NCBI GenBank assembly: GCA_002310015.1
Contig: DBYQ01000085.1
Coordinates: forward strand, 5,447-13,349
Source: Bacteroidales bacterium UBA1182
Lineage (GTDB): Bacteria; Bacteroidota; Bacteroidia; Bacteroidales; Bacteroidaceae
Length of the DNA: 7,903 nucleotides
Direction: 5' to 3'
Shown: positions 1 to 6,391 of the stretch, piece by piece
Layout: every line of letters starts with the position of its first letter
How positions within the stretch are numbered: the first letter of the stretch is position 1
Notes under the pieces: generated by a model
Told to the model about the DNA's origin: nothing
Database searches by the model: none
Seen by the model: only the letters and a program-made list of their open reading frames with translations
Translations under genes and position numbers: made by a program

Positions 1-695
1 TGCAGTACGATGGGGAATCCGGGGAGTTTCTTCTCAATCTCGGCCAGAACGTCGAATGCCAATGGAGGCGGAACGAGAACACCGTTTACCAGAGTGCACT
101 GTGCAGGAGTGAACTTGTGGGCACCGTGTGAAGTACCTATTGAGATAGCAAGTGAATCGCAACCTGTACGGGTAGCGAAGTCAATTACCTCCTCGGGCTT
201 GGTATAGTGTGACTCAGCAGCTGAAACCTCATCCTCAACACCAGCCAGAACACCCAGCTCAGCCTCAACTGTTACATCATACTTGTGAGCGTAGTCAACG
301 ACCTGCTTGGCAAGAGCAACGTTCTCCTCATAAGGAAGGTGTGAACCGTCAATCATTACTGATGAGAAGCCCATGTCAATGCAATCCTTGCAGAGCTCAA
401 AGCTGTCACCGTGATCAAGGTGGAGAACAATCTCAGGATGAGCGCAACCCAGTTCCTTGGCGTATGCTACTGCACCCTCTGCCATGTAACGCAGGATGGT
501 GGCGTTAGCGTAGTTGCGGGCACCCTTTGATACCTGCATGATAACCGGTGACTTGGTCTCGACTGCAGCCATAACGATGGCCTGCATCTGCTCCATTGTG
601 TTGAAATTGAATGCCGGGATAGCATATCCGCCCTTGACGGCTGCGGCAAACATTGCGCGGGTGTTAACAAGACCCAGATCTTTGTAGTTTACCAT
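1..695 (-). CDS. fba: Class II fructose-bisphosphate aldolase, 3' end beyond window
   Basis: Partial gene, with 231 codons and two bases visible from the ATG at 695. The enzyme interconverts fructose-1,6-bisphosphate and dihydroxyacetone phosphate plus glyceraldehyde-3-phosphate in cytoplasmic glycolysis and gluconeogenesis, using a divalent metal. Residues 91-96 read LHLDHG: in this family the Asp (D94) is the catalytic acid/base and the His (H95) a zinc ligand. The stretch that follows (VMIDGSHLPYEENV, 113-126) is the class II signature. VEAELG (143-148) and ISIGTSHGAHK (185-195, H190) supply further metal and phosphate-site residues. The last visible bases encode a Leu followed by CA-, consistent with the LHG motif that carries the third zinc histidine. 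About 100 C-terminal residues are missing. The leader is A/T-rich with no Shine-Dalgarno sequence, usual for Bacteroidetes. Codon use is that of a highly expressed gene. The identification is secure. Confidence 0.96.
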   Translation of the reverse strand, partial: MVNYKDLGLVNTRAMFAAAVKGGYAIPAFNFNTMEQMQAIVMAAVETKSPVIMQVSKGARNYANATILRYMAEGAVAYAKELGCAHPEIVLHLDHGDSFELCKDCIDMGFSSVMIDGSHLPYEENVALAKQVVDYAHKYDVTVEAELGVLAGVEDEVSAAESHYTKPEEVIDFATRTGCDSLAISIGTSHGAHKFTPAQCTLVNGVLVPPPLAFDVLAEIEKKLPGFPIVL

Positions 696-1200
696 AATTC
701 TGTATTTTTATTTGGTGAATATTTTGCTGTGGTTTGATTTCTGCCGCGAATTTACACTCTTTAATCCCTATTCTAAAAAACATACACTAAAAGTTATCAA
801 CTCTTTCACAAAGTTTAAGGCTATCTTTCATTTTTGCGAACTCCAGTACACAATATAAAGAACACATCATTAATTTCAGGAGAACTTTTTGGGGTATCAG
901 TATCTGAAACACCGCAGAACTATCGGTTTGGGGAGACAACGTTCCGTGGCTACTACGCACTCCTTCGGACCCTAAACGTCGAACTCCTCCTTATCGCCCC
1001 CTACGGGGTCGAACGTTCGTCAAACATGCGCCGTTCTTAACGGGATCCTCTCGGAGCGCTACGCTTTACGCCACTGCACTGATGCTCCCCAAACCGATAG
1101 TTCTGCTTCTGCAAATGGAAAGATTCCAATACCGATACCCCAAAAAGTTCTGTGTACTTTGAATTATTTTCACTAGAGCAAATACACTAATAGCGTATTC
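696..1200. other. 505-bp intergenic region between ABC operon and aldolase
   Basis: No convincing gene is present. It separates the end of the ABC importer operon from the start of the aldolase gene, both on the minus strand. The part next to the aldolase (696-880) is A/T-rich and must carry the aldolase promoter. The best minus-strand candidate is AAACTTTG (809-816, one mismatch to TAnnTTTG) with TTCG 20 bases upstream (837-840), which is a weak match. The part from 881 to 1151 is an inverted-repeat element annotated separately. Its G/C-richer core contrasts with the A/T-rich flanks. Confidence 0.7.
881..1151. repeat. 271-bp non-coding inverted-repeat element (MITE-like or structured RNA)
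   Basis: Two nested pairs of inverted arms are visible. The outer arms are 881-903 and 1129-1151, 23 bases with one mismatch, starting AGAACTTTTTGGGG. The inner arms are 914-935 and 1085-1106, 22 bases and perfect, containing CTATCGGTTTGGGGAG. The spacers between outer and inner arms are unequal (10 and 22 bases), so this is not one simple hairpin. The 149-base centre is G/C-richer and has small hairpins (CCCC-CTAC-GGGG near 1000; CCGTT-CTT-AACGG at 1031-1043) and a 10-bp palindrome CGAACGTTCG (1010-1019). No target-site duplication is obvious. No transposase is encoded. It could be a non-autonomous mobile element or a structured RNA; the sequence does not decide. Confidence 0.75.
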
Positions 1201-2280
1201 CTATATTTCAACGCAAACGGTACCTGTTTCCGGTTCTGTTACGGAAGTGCTCATGCCTCTTACCATCATGAGTGAAAGTGAATCCTCATCGGTATTGTCA
1301 AGTATGGTGGTTGTCGCATTCTCCTGACGGAAAGTCAGAGTGAGGCCGGATGTCTTCTCGCTGTATTCAATCGTCAGCTTTACCGGACCGCAGAACGGCA
1401 TTATCCCGCAAAGCATCTCTTCTGTTATGTGCTCCACCTTGTCGGATACCTTTGTTCCAAGTCCGTATTTGCCGCAGAATGTATGGATTTTTCCAAACAG
1501 TCCATAGAGGTCAAAGTGACGGTTCTCAAGAATTGACTCGACAGTGCGTATCCTGTTTATAAAAGCCCTGGTGACAGGTTTCTGAGGATTTTCAAATATC
1601 TGTTCAGGAGTACCCTCCTCATATACAATACCTTCGTTGAGAAACAGTATCCGCGTACTTACGTCACGCACGAACTGCATCTCATGGCTCACTATGCACA
1701 TGGTCATACCCTGGTTAGCCAGATGCCTGATAACGGCAAGGACTTCACTCACCATAGTGGGATCCAAGGCCGATGTAGGCTCATCAAAGAGTATTATCTC
1801 AGGTTCCATGGCAAGACAGCGGGCTATGGCCGCACGCTGTTTCTGACCACCGGAGAGTTCACCCGGCAGACAGCCAGCCTTATCATGAAGACCCACCATC
1901 CCAAGCAGTTCCATTCCCCTTTTTTCAGCCTCCTCACGGCTTTTTCCGAGCAGTGTCATGGGGCATAGGGTCAGGTTATCCAGAATAGTGAGATGCTCAA
2001 ACAGATTGAAGTTCTGGAATACCATACCCATCCTGCGCCGGATAAGGCTTATATCGGTCCTGCGGTCCAGGATATCCGTCCCATCCACCTCTATTACTCC
2101 CGACGTTGGCTCTTCCAAGCGGTTCAGGCAACGCAGTAGCGTACTCTTACCGGTACCGGAAGGGCCGATTATGGATACCACCTCACCCTTCTCAATATCA
2201 CAGTTTATGTCTCTCAACACCGTCAGTTCATCACCGCCGGGCGTTCTGAAAACTTTCTTAAGATGCCTTACCTTAATCAT
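1201..2280 (-). CDS. Amino-acid-type ABC transporter ATPase with C-terminal GHKL-like extension
   Basis: A 359-residue protein that energises the importer encoded just upstream. Residues 1-245 are a complete ATPase of the polar amino acid (GlnQ/HisP) type: Walker A GPSGTGKST (39-47), Q-loop glutamine (Q89), signature LSGGQ (142-146), Walker B ILFDE (163-167), D-loop ALD (171-173) and switch histidine H199. All catalytic positions are intact. GlnQ-type proteins normally end near residue 240-250, but this one continues for about 110 residues. The tail (250-359) does not look like the NIL domain of MetN by eye. It has the order of an RsbW/anti-sigma-type GHKL fold: an N-box-like helix near HITEEMLCGIM (284-294), then two strands (KLTIEY, LTLTF), then SLSLMMVRGMST near 335-346 and a closing strand. 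The ATP-binding Asn and Gly residues seem degenerate. The start ATG overlaps the stop of the fused permease gene as ATGA, indicating translational coupling. The ATPase call is secure; the tail assignment is inference. Confidence 0.93.
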   Translation of the reverse strand: MIKVRHLKKVFRTPGGDELTVLRDINCDIEKGEVVSIIGPSGTGKSTLLRCLNRLEEPTSGVIEVDGTDILDRRTDISLIRRRMGMVFQNFNLFEHLTILDNLTLCPMTLLGKSREEAEKRGMELLGMVGLHDKAGCLPGELSGGQKQRAAIARCLAMEPEIILFDEPTSALDPTMVSEVLAVIRHLANQGMTMCIVSHEMQFVRDVSTRILFLNEGIVYEEGTPEQIFENPQKPVTRAFINRIRTVESILENRHFDLYGLFGKIHTFCGKYGLGTKVSDKVEHITEEMLCGIMPFCGPVKLTIEYSEKTSGLTLTFRQENATTTILDNTDEDSLSLMMVRGMSTSVTEPETGTVCVEI

Positions 2281-3773
2281 AGATCTCTTCTTTTTGGAGT
2301 AAGTTGCCTTTCAAGAACTTTAAGCCCCAAGCCTGTAAGCCATGACAACAAAATATAAATGACCGACACAAGGATGAGCGGGAAGAACGCATCAAGCGTA
2401 CGAGCCCTGATTATGTCACTTGCCTTTGTCAAATCAACCACTGCCACATATCCTACTACCGATGTCATTTTTATAAGCGCAATAACCTCACCCTTAAGCA
2501 CAGGTATTATCCTGTTCAGGGCCTGTGGCAGCACGACCTTACGGAATGTCTGGAATTTTCCTAATCCGAGAGCAAGCCCGGCCTCCCATTGTCCTCTCTC
2601 TACGCTCTCCATTCCCGTACGGAACACCTCACTGAAATACGCCCCATAGTATAACCCGAAACTCATTACCGCAACCCAGGTTCCGGTTATCCTGGATGAA
2701 GCGAATATCACATAGAACATAAGCATCAGGATAACCAGCAACGGGATTCCACGCAACAGGTCAATCACGATTCCCGCTGGTAAGCTTACCATACGCCTGC
2801 GGCTCATACGCAGCCTGCACAACAACACGCCCGCCATAACCGCAGCCAATATTGAGAGGACCGAAATCCGGACGGTTACCCACAACCCGTCTGCCATCAG
2901 TTTCCAACGCTGTTCTACTATAAGATTGTTATTGAAACTGTCTTTCAGGCGTTCCCTGATACCGGCACGTTCACCAGAGCTCATACCATCCCCGCTCCTG
3001 CATACGGCAGCACCGCCGCCTTCAATATACGCATCAGAAAACAGCACCTGTTTGGCACGTTCCTCTGTCCGGCGCATATGTGACAGTATAACATCAATCT
3101 TACCTGAGTTCAAAGCCGGAATAAGGGCACTGAAATCATATATCTCATAATCCACAGCATACCCGGCCGCCTCACAGAACCTGTTGAACATATCCACCTC
3201 TATGCCGGTAAGATTGTTTTCCTTGAGGAAAAGATACGGATAGGTAATGGTTATACCTACGTGCAGTGCCCGGCTGCCCGGCTGTTTCTCATGCCTGTGA
3301 ACTAGCAATGAGGCATCGGCCATGGAATCTGAGGCCGATTTCCATTCATCAAGCCATCTGTCATACACCCCGGAATTCCTGATACCTCCCAGATAGGCGT
3401 TGAATTGGGAACAAAGCAGTGAATCCTCCTTACGGAATCCGGCACAGGCAGTTCCTTTAAGTATATTGTTGAACTTTATTTCCAGACCACGTGATTCAAG
3501 GTTCAGCATTCTGGCCTGGAACTGGTCAATGATACAGAAATCAGCCCTTCCCTTCTCAACTGCCACCAGCAACTCACCTACTCCGAGCCTGATCACATCA
3601 ACGCCGGCAATCTCTGAAAGCATGAGATCATAAGAGCTGCCCATTGCCACAGCCACACTGTACCCTTTAAGGTCCTCAACGCCGTTTACCCCTGACAGGT
3701 CATGAGCCTTGCGTCCCGTACAGGAAACGAGCCACAGCATAGCCGCAATCATAATAAAGCACCATCTTCTCAT
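2277..3773 (-). CDS. Fused permuted substrate-binding protein and ABC permease (polar amino acid family)
   Basis: A 498-residue protein with a lipoprotein-type signal (LVSC, 15-18, C18 the putative lipidated residue), then a family 3 solute-binding domain, then a HisM-type permease. The binding part is in unusual order. Residues 32-145 (starting VEDLKGYSVAVAMGSSYD, ending SGVYDRWLDEW) match the second half of family 3 binding proteins. Residues 168-258 (LHVGITITYPYLF through GKIDVIL, RRTEER and LFSDAYIEGG) match the first half. The permease follows a linker (260-295), with about five membrane segments (near 299-322, 332-357, 363-388, 425-446, 460-485) and the EAA loop EAGLALGLGKFQTFRKVVLP (397-416) that docks on the ATPase. 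The receptor would be anchored at both ends, by lipid and by the first membrane helix. The ends overlap both neighbours by ATGA. Amino acids are the family's usual ligands; the true ligand is unknown. Confidence 0.92.
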   Translation of the reverse strand: MRRWCFIMIAAMLWLVSCTGRKAHDLSGVNGVEDLKGYSVAVAMGSSYDLMLSEIAGVDVIRLGVGELLVAVEKGRADFCIIDQFQARMLNLESRGLEIKFNNILKGTACAGFRKEDSLLCSQFNAYLGGIRNSGVYDRWLDEWKSASDSMADASLLVHRHEKQPGSRALHVGITITYPYLFLKENNLTGIEVDMFNRFCEAAGYAVDYEIYDFSALIPALNSGKIDVILSHMRRTEERAKQVLFSDAYIEGGGAAVCRSGDGMSSGERAGIRERLKDSFNNNLIVEQRWKLMADGLWVTVRISVLSILAAVMAGVLLCRLRMSRRRMVSLPAGIVIDLLRGIPLLVILMLMFYVIFASSRITGTWVAVMSFGLYYGAYFSEVFRTGMESVERGQWEAGLALGLGKFQTFRKVVLPQALNRIIPVLKGEVIALIKMTSVVGYVAVVDLTKASDIIRARTLDAFFPLILVSVIYILLSWLTGLGLKVLERQLTPKRRDL

Positions 3774-4450
3774 ATCTTACGGCTTTTAGGGGTAATTCTC
3801 TTCTCAAAAAGGTCAAGCAATGCTCCCAGAATCAATGTAAGCAAGAGATAGACCGCAGCCACGAGAAGCAGCGGGAAAAACGCATCAAAAGTGCGTGAAC
3901 GGATAAGATCGCCGGCCTTGGTCAGATCCACAACCGCCACATAACCTATTATCGAGGTGCTCTTGACCAAAGTTATCATCTGGCCCTTATAGACAGGGAT
4001 TATCTTTTTCAACGCTTGCGGCAGAATAACCTTTATGAATGTACGCCACGGGGTGAGCCCCAGCGCAAAACCGGCCTCCCACTGCCCACGGTTCACGCCC
4101 TCTATGCCTGAACGGAAAATCTCACAGAAATAAGCGCTGAAATAGAGAGTAAAACATACAATGGCTATCCATAAGGGTGACAGTGACACGTCAGCCATAA
4201 CCACATAGAACAAAAGCAGCAGCAACACCAGCAACGGAATGGCACGCATCAACTCCACATACCATCTTACCGTAGTCCTGGCCCAGCTCCGGGATCTCAT
4301 TCTTATGGCACAGAGGAGTGCGCCCATCAAGGTCGCAAGCAGGATTGACCACAACGAAACCTTAAGGGTATTGACCAGGCCGTCAGTCATCATCATCCAA
4401 CGGTCCTCATACAGAAGGTTTGAATATATGCTCTCCCTTATTCCCGACAT
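3770..4450 (-). CDS. ABC transporter permease, polar amino acid (HisQ/HisM) family
   Basis: First gene of the importer operon, 226 residues from the ATG at 4450. An in-frame GTG at 4492 would add 14 residues (MGNINANLADIECL), but these show no family similarity, so I prefer the ATG. No Shine-Dalgarno sequence helps the choice. It is an inner-membrane subunit with about five hydrophobic segments (near 26-48, 62-86, 91-113, 150-172, 186-212) and the ATPase-docking EAA loop EAGFALGLTPWRTFIKVILP (125-144). By eye it is roughly half identical to the permease part of the next protein, including matching C-termini (ITPKSRKI and LTPKRRDL), so the two are paralogs that probably form a heterodimeric channel. 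Its first 25 residues (GIRESIYSNLLYEDRWMMMTDGL) align with the linker joining receptor and permease in the neighbour. This suggests descent from a fused protein that lost its receptor. The stop overlaps the next start as ATGA. Confidence 0.93.
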   Translation of the reverse strand: MSGIRESIYSNLLYEDRWMMMTDGLVNTLKVSLWSILLATLMGALLCAIRMRSRSWARTTVRWYVELMRAIPLLVLLLLLFYVVMADVSLSPLWIAIVCFTLYFSAYFCEIFRSGIEGVNRGQWEAGFALGLTPWRTFIKVILPQALKKIIPVYKGQMITLVKSTSIIGYVAVVDLTKAGDLIRSRTFDAFFPLLLVAAVYLLLTLILGALLDLFEKRITPKSRKI

Positions 4451-4525
4451 AAGACATTCAATATCCGCTAAGTTAGCATTTATATTGCCCACTTGTATAT
4501 GTCATGTAAAAACTCCCGCAAACAT

Positions 4526-4556
4526 TTTGCCATTACAACAAATAATCATACCTTTG
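4526..4556 (+). promoter_or_regulatory. Bacteroidetes-type promoter for rpmE2
   Basis: A -33 element TTTG (4526-4529) and a -7 element TACCTTTG (4549-4556, matching TAnnTTTG in full) are separated by 19 bases. This is the known architecture for the primary sigma factor of Bacteroidetes. Transcription should start near 4560-4564, giving a leader of about 70 bases before the rpmE2 ATG. It lies in the divergent gap to the ABC operon, whose own promoter I could not identify. Confidence 0.8.
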
Positions 4557-4581
4557 CGCGCTGAAACCCCCATGGCATAGT

Positions 4582-4601
4582 TCCGCTTATATTCCGGCGG
4601 A
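4582..4601 (+). other. Possible small hairpin in rpmE2 leader
   Basis: TCCGC (4582-4586) pairs with GCGGA (4597-4601) across a 10-base loop within the predicted untranslated leader of rpmE2. The stem is short and may be chance. It is noted because ribosomal protein leaders are often regulatory. There is no recognised L31 leader motif here. Confidence 0.25.
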
Positions 4602-4634
4602 CATTAAATGGAGTAATTAAAAACAAAATAAGTT

Positions 4635-4892
4635 ATGAAAAAAGGTATTCATCCCGAGAACTATCGTCCTGTAGTATTCAAGGACATGTCAAACGGTGAT
4701 TGCTTCCTGTCACGCTCTACCTGCGCAACCAAGGAGACAATCGAATTTGAAGGTCAGACCTATCCTCTGATTAAGATTGAAATTTCTAACACTTCTCACC
4801 CGTTCTTCACCGGTAAGTCAAAGCTGGTAGATACCGCAGGACGCGTGGACAAGTTCATGAGCCGCTACGCAAAGAGCCGCGGAGGCAAATGA
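4635..4892 (+). CDS. rpmE2: 50S ribosomal protein L31 type B
   Basis: An 85-residue protein of the large ribosomal subunit, part of the intersubunit bridge at the central protuberance. It begins MKKGIHPENYRPVVFKDMSN and contains the family-typical ETIEFEGQTYPLIKIEISNT and SHPFFTGKSKLVDTAGRVDKFM stretches, at the normal length for the long, zinc-independent (type B, YkgM-like) form. The CxxC zinc motif of type A L31 is absent; cysteines at 23 and 30 are not in that arrangement. It stands alone as a monocistronic unit between a clear upstream promoter and a hairpin terminator. The TGA stop lies within the left arm of the inverted repeat that follows. The start is secure because the N-terminal sequence is conserved. 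Confidence 0.97.
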   Translation: MKKGIHPENYRPVVFKDMSNGDCFLSRSTCATKETIEFEGQTYPLIKIEISNTSHPFFTGKSKLVDTAGRVDKFMSRYAKSRGGK

Positions 4893-4919
4893 TACAGTTG
4901 GGGTCAGACCCCTTTTGTA
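4887..4919 (+). repeat. REP-like inverted arm, left copy
   Basis: A 33-base sequence whose reverse complement recurs at 4981-5013 with one difference (G at 4898 against A). The core GGGGTCAGACCCC (4900-4912) is itself a palindrome with a one-base loop. The first bases AAATGATAC contain the rpmE2 stop codon. The TTGGGGTCAGA word resembles palindromic repeats associated with IS200-like REP transposases in other bacteria; that link is from memory and unproven here. Confidence 0.8.
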
Positions 4920-4933
4920 CTGTTTTCAAGATA

Positions 4934-4970
4934 AAAGGTTCGGACAAAGCATCCGAACCTTTCTTTTTTC
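4934..4970. terminator. Bidirectional intrinsic terminator between rpmE2 and DUF3256 gene
   Basis: An 11-bp perfect stem, AAAGGTTCGGA (4934-4944) with TCCGAACCTTT (4952-4962), has a 7-base loop. On the plus strand it is followed by CTTTTTT (4963-4969), a good uridine tract for ending rpmE2 transcripts. Read on the minus strand the same stem is followed by TTTTAT, weaker but enough to serve the convergent four-gene operon. Confidence 0.88.
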
Positions 4971-4980
4971 GCAAAAATGA

Positions 4981-5013
4981 TACAAAAGGGGTCTGACCCC
5001 AATTGTATCATTT
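4981..5013 (-). repeat. REP-like inverted arm, right copy
   Basis: Reverse-complement partner of the arm at 4887-4919, with one mismatch in 33 bases. The palindromic core is at 4988-5000. On the minus strand the sequence AAATGATAC at its end contains the TGA stop of the DUF3256 gene, mirroring the situation at rpmE2. Together the two arms and the central terminator make a symmetric structure of 127 bases. Confidence 0.8.
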
Positions 5014-5637
5014 TACCATTTTGAAGCGTTTGCCGGTCCAGGTGTAACGCAGAGGTTCAGGCTTAATCCAGGTCTTATACCGCTCCGCATCCTCACCGAT
5101 GTAATCCAATGAGGTGTAACGGAACTCAAGCCCACCGTCAACCGGGGTCACTGACTGCAGCCTGAGCATGGACAGTTTCCTGAAATAATCCAGAGAGTCT
5201 GCCTTAAGAGCCTCTTTGATAAGATAATCATCAAACTGAGGTAACTCAATCAATCCCTTTAGAGGAACAGGTTTCCACTCTTCAGTATAGAATGCTATGC
5301 GTGAATCCGGGTAACGCGCAGTCACAGTGCGTACTATGCAGATAAGGTTCTTGCCGTCCTTTTTCCTGAAAAGCGCCATGTCAAACTGCCCCGACTGCGA
5401 TGTCTTGACAGTAAGCATATTCTCCTGCAGCATAGTCATTTCACTCTCGCCGCCCAGCTTGTTTTTCGCCACAGCCTTCATCCCGTAGTCCATAAAATCC
5501 AGAAAGTCCAGGCGTTCACTTCTGGTGAGAGTAGGCATAATGGAATCCGGCATGTCTATAAACAACGCCCTCAGATCAGCAGCACTTGCCATTGTGTATG
5601 CAAAAGCCAGCAGTAATATGGTAGTAATTCTTTTCAT
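5008..5637 (-). CDS. DUF3256 family secreted protein
   Basis: A 209-residue protein of unknown function that I recognise as the DUF3256 type found in Bacteroidales. It has a Sec signal peptide (basic MKRITT, hydrophobic core to about residue 15, cleavage likely after ASA at 17-19), so it is exported. The mature part starts ADLRALFIDMPDSIMPTLTR and continues as a soluble mixed alpha/beta protein without further membrane segments or cysteine motifs. There are no recognisable catalytic residues. It is the last gene of the operon: its ATG lies one base after the truA stop (TGATATG), so it is probably translationally coupled. Its own stop TGA lies inside the right repeat arm. Grouping with truA and rsmE is a recurring order in this lineage as far as I recall, and gives no functional clue. 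Confidence 0.85.
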   Translation of the reverse strand: MKRITTILLLAFAYTMASAADLRALFIDMPDSIMPTLTRSERLDFLDFMDYGMKAVAKNKLGGESEMTMLQENMLTVKTSQSGQFDMALFRKKDGKNLICIVRTVTARYPDSRIAFYTEEWKPVPLKGLIELPQFDDYLIKEALKADSLDYFRKLSMLRLQSVTPVDGGLEFRYTSLDYIGEDAERYKTWIKPEPLRYTWTGKRFKMVK

Positions 5638-5638
5638 A

Positions 5639-6391
5639 TCAGTCTTTAAGATAAATGTCTTCAGGATACTCTATCTTATAAAGGAACAACCCCTGAGCAG
5701 GAGCCGAGTCACCAGCCTGACATCGGTCCTTCTTGAGTATTACGGAATTGAACTCATCAACAGTCATACGGTGGCGCCCCACCTCCATAAGCGTCCCCAC
5801 TATGGCACGTACCATATTTCGCAGGAATCGGTCAGCGGTGATGGTAAACACCCACCGTCCATCGGGCAGTCTCTCCCACCCGGCTTCCGTAACATGGCAG
5901 TCATTGGTCTTGGTATCAGTATGGAGCTTGCTGAAACTGGTAAAGTCAACCGTTGAAAGCAACTGTTCCGCGGCAATGTTCATCAGTTCAAAATCCGGCT
6001 CGTTCAGCAGATACCAGGAATAGTTCCTTTGGAACGCACTCTTATCAAGTGTTACGTAATATTTGTATGTCCTTGAAACGGCGTCAAAACGGGCATGTGC
6101 ATCAGGCCTGACGGGATAGATACTGTGCACAGCTATATCCGGGGGCAAGATGCCGTTAAGCTTACGCTTGATCCACTCACAATCCTGACATTCCTCCAGG
6201 TCAAAATGCGCTATCATCTGAGCTGCATGAACACCGGCATCAGTACGTCCGGCACCGGTCACGTCAACCTTCCGGCGCAGGAACAGGGCCAATGCCTCCT
6301 CAAAGGTCTGCTGCACTGACGGCGAATGCGGCTGAATCTGCCATCCGCTGTAGGCCGTGCCGTCAAACTCTATGTCAGCAAAGTACCTCAT
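5639..6391 (-). CDS. truA: tRNA pseudouridine(38-40) synthase TruA
   Basis: A 250-residue cytoplasmic enzyme that converts uridines 38, 39 and 40 in the tRNA anticodon stem-loop to pseudouridine. The N-terminal RYFADIEFDGTAYSGWQIQP is typical. The catalytic loop GAGRTDAGVHA has its nucleophilic Asp at residue 51. The later RFLRNMVRAIVGTLMEVG helix and the C-terminal APAQGLFLYKIEYP are also family hallmarks. Length is normal for the family. I choose the ATG at 6391 rather than the in-frame TTG one codon upstream. The ATG shares one base with the rsmE stop (TGATG), a coupling arrangement. The gene ends one base before the DUF3256 start codon. Confidence 0.97.
   Translation of the reverse strand: MRYFADIEFDGTAYSGWQIQPHSPSVQQTFEEALALFLRRKVDVTGAGRTDAGVHAAQMIAHFDLEECQDCEWIKRKLNGILPPDIAVHSIYPVRPDAHARFDAVSRTYKYYVTLDKSAFQRNYSWYLLNEPDFELMNIAAEQLLSTVDFTSFSKLHTDTKTNDCHVTEAGWERLPDGRWVFTITADRFLRNMVRAIVGTLMEVGRHRMTVDEFNSVILKKDRCQAGDSAPAQGLFLYKIEYPEDIYLKD

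Noticed and set aside
209..508. 99-codon open frame on the plus strand opposite the aldolase
   Set aside because: It is the antisense shadow of a clearly identified aldolase; its His, Gln and Pro-rich translation is an artefact of the opposite reading.
834..1040. 68-codon open frame on the plus strand
   Set aside because: It runs through the left arm and core of the inverted-repeat element, has no family similarity or plausible composition, and no promoter or leader signal supports it.
1181..1199. Possible terminator hairpin after the ABC ATPase (AATAC with GTATT)
   Set aside because: The stem is only five A/T-rich pairs with a 9-base loop and no thymine tract; too weak to call.
1201..2280. 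ATPase as a methionine importer MetN with a NIL tail
   Set aside because: The length is close to MetN, but the tail lacks the NIL pattern, and the partner permeases and receptor are of the polar amino acid type, not MetI/MetQ.
4451..4634. Search for a promoter or a frameshifted receptor upstream of the stand-alone permease
   Set aside because: No TAnnTTTG element with a proper -33 was found on the minus strand, and no receptor-like translation is present in any frame in the space available.
5525..5956. 143-codon plus-strand frame across the truA/DUF3256 junction
   Set aside because: It is antisense to two well-supported genes and has no recognisable domain.
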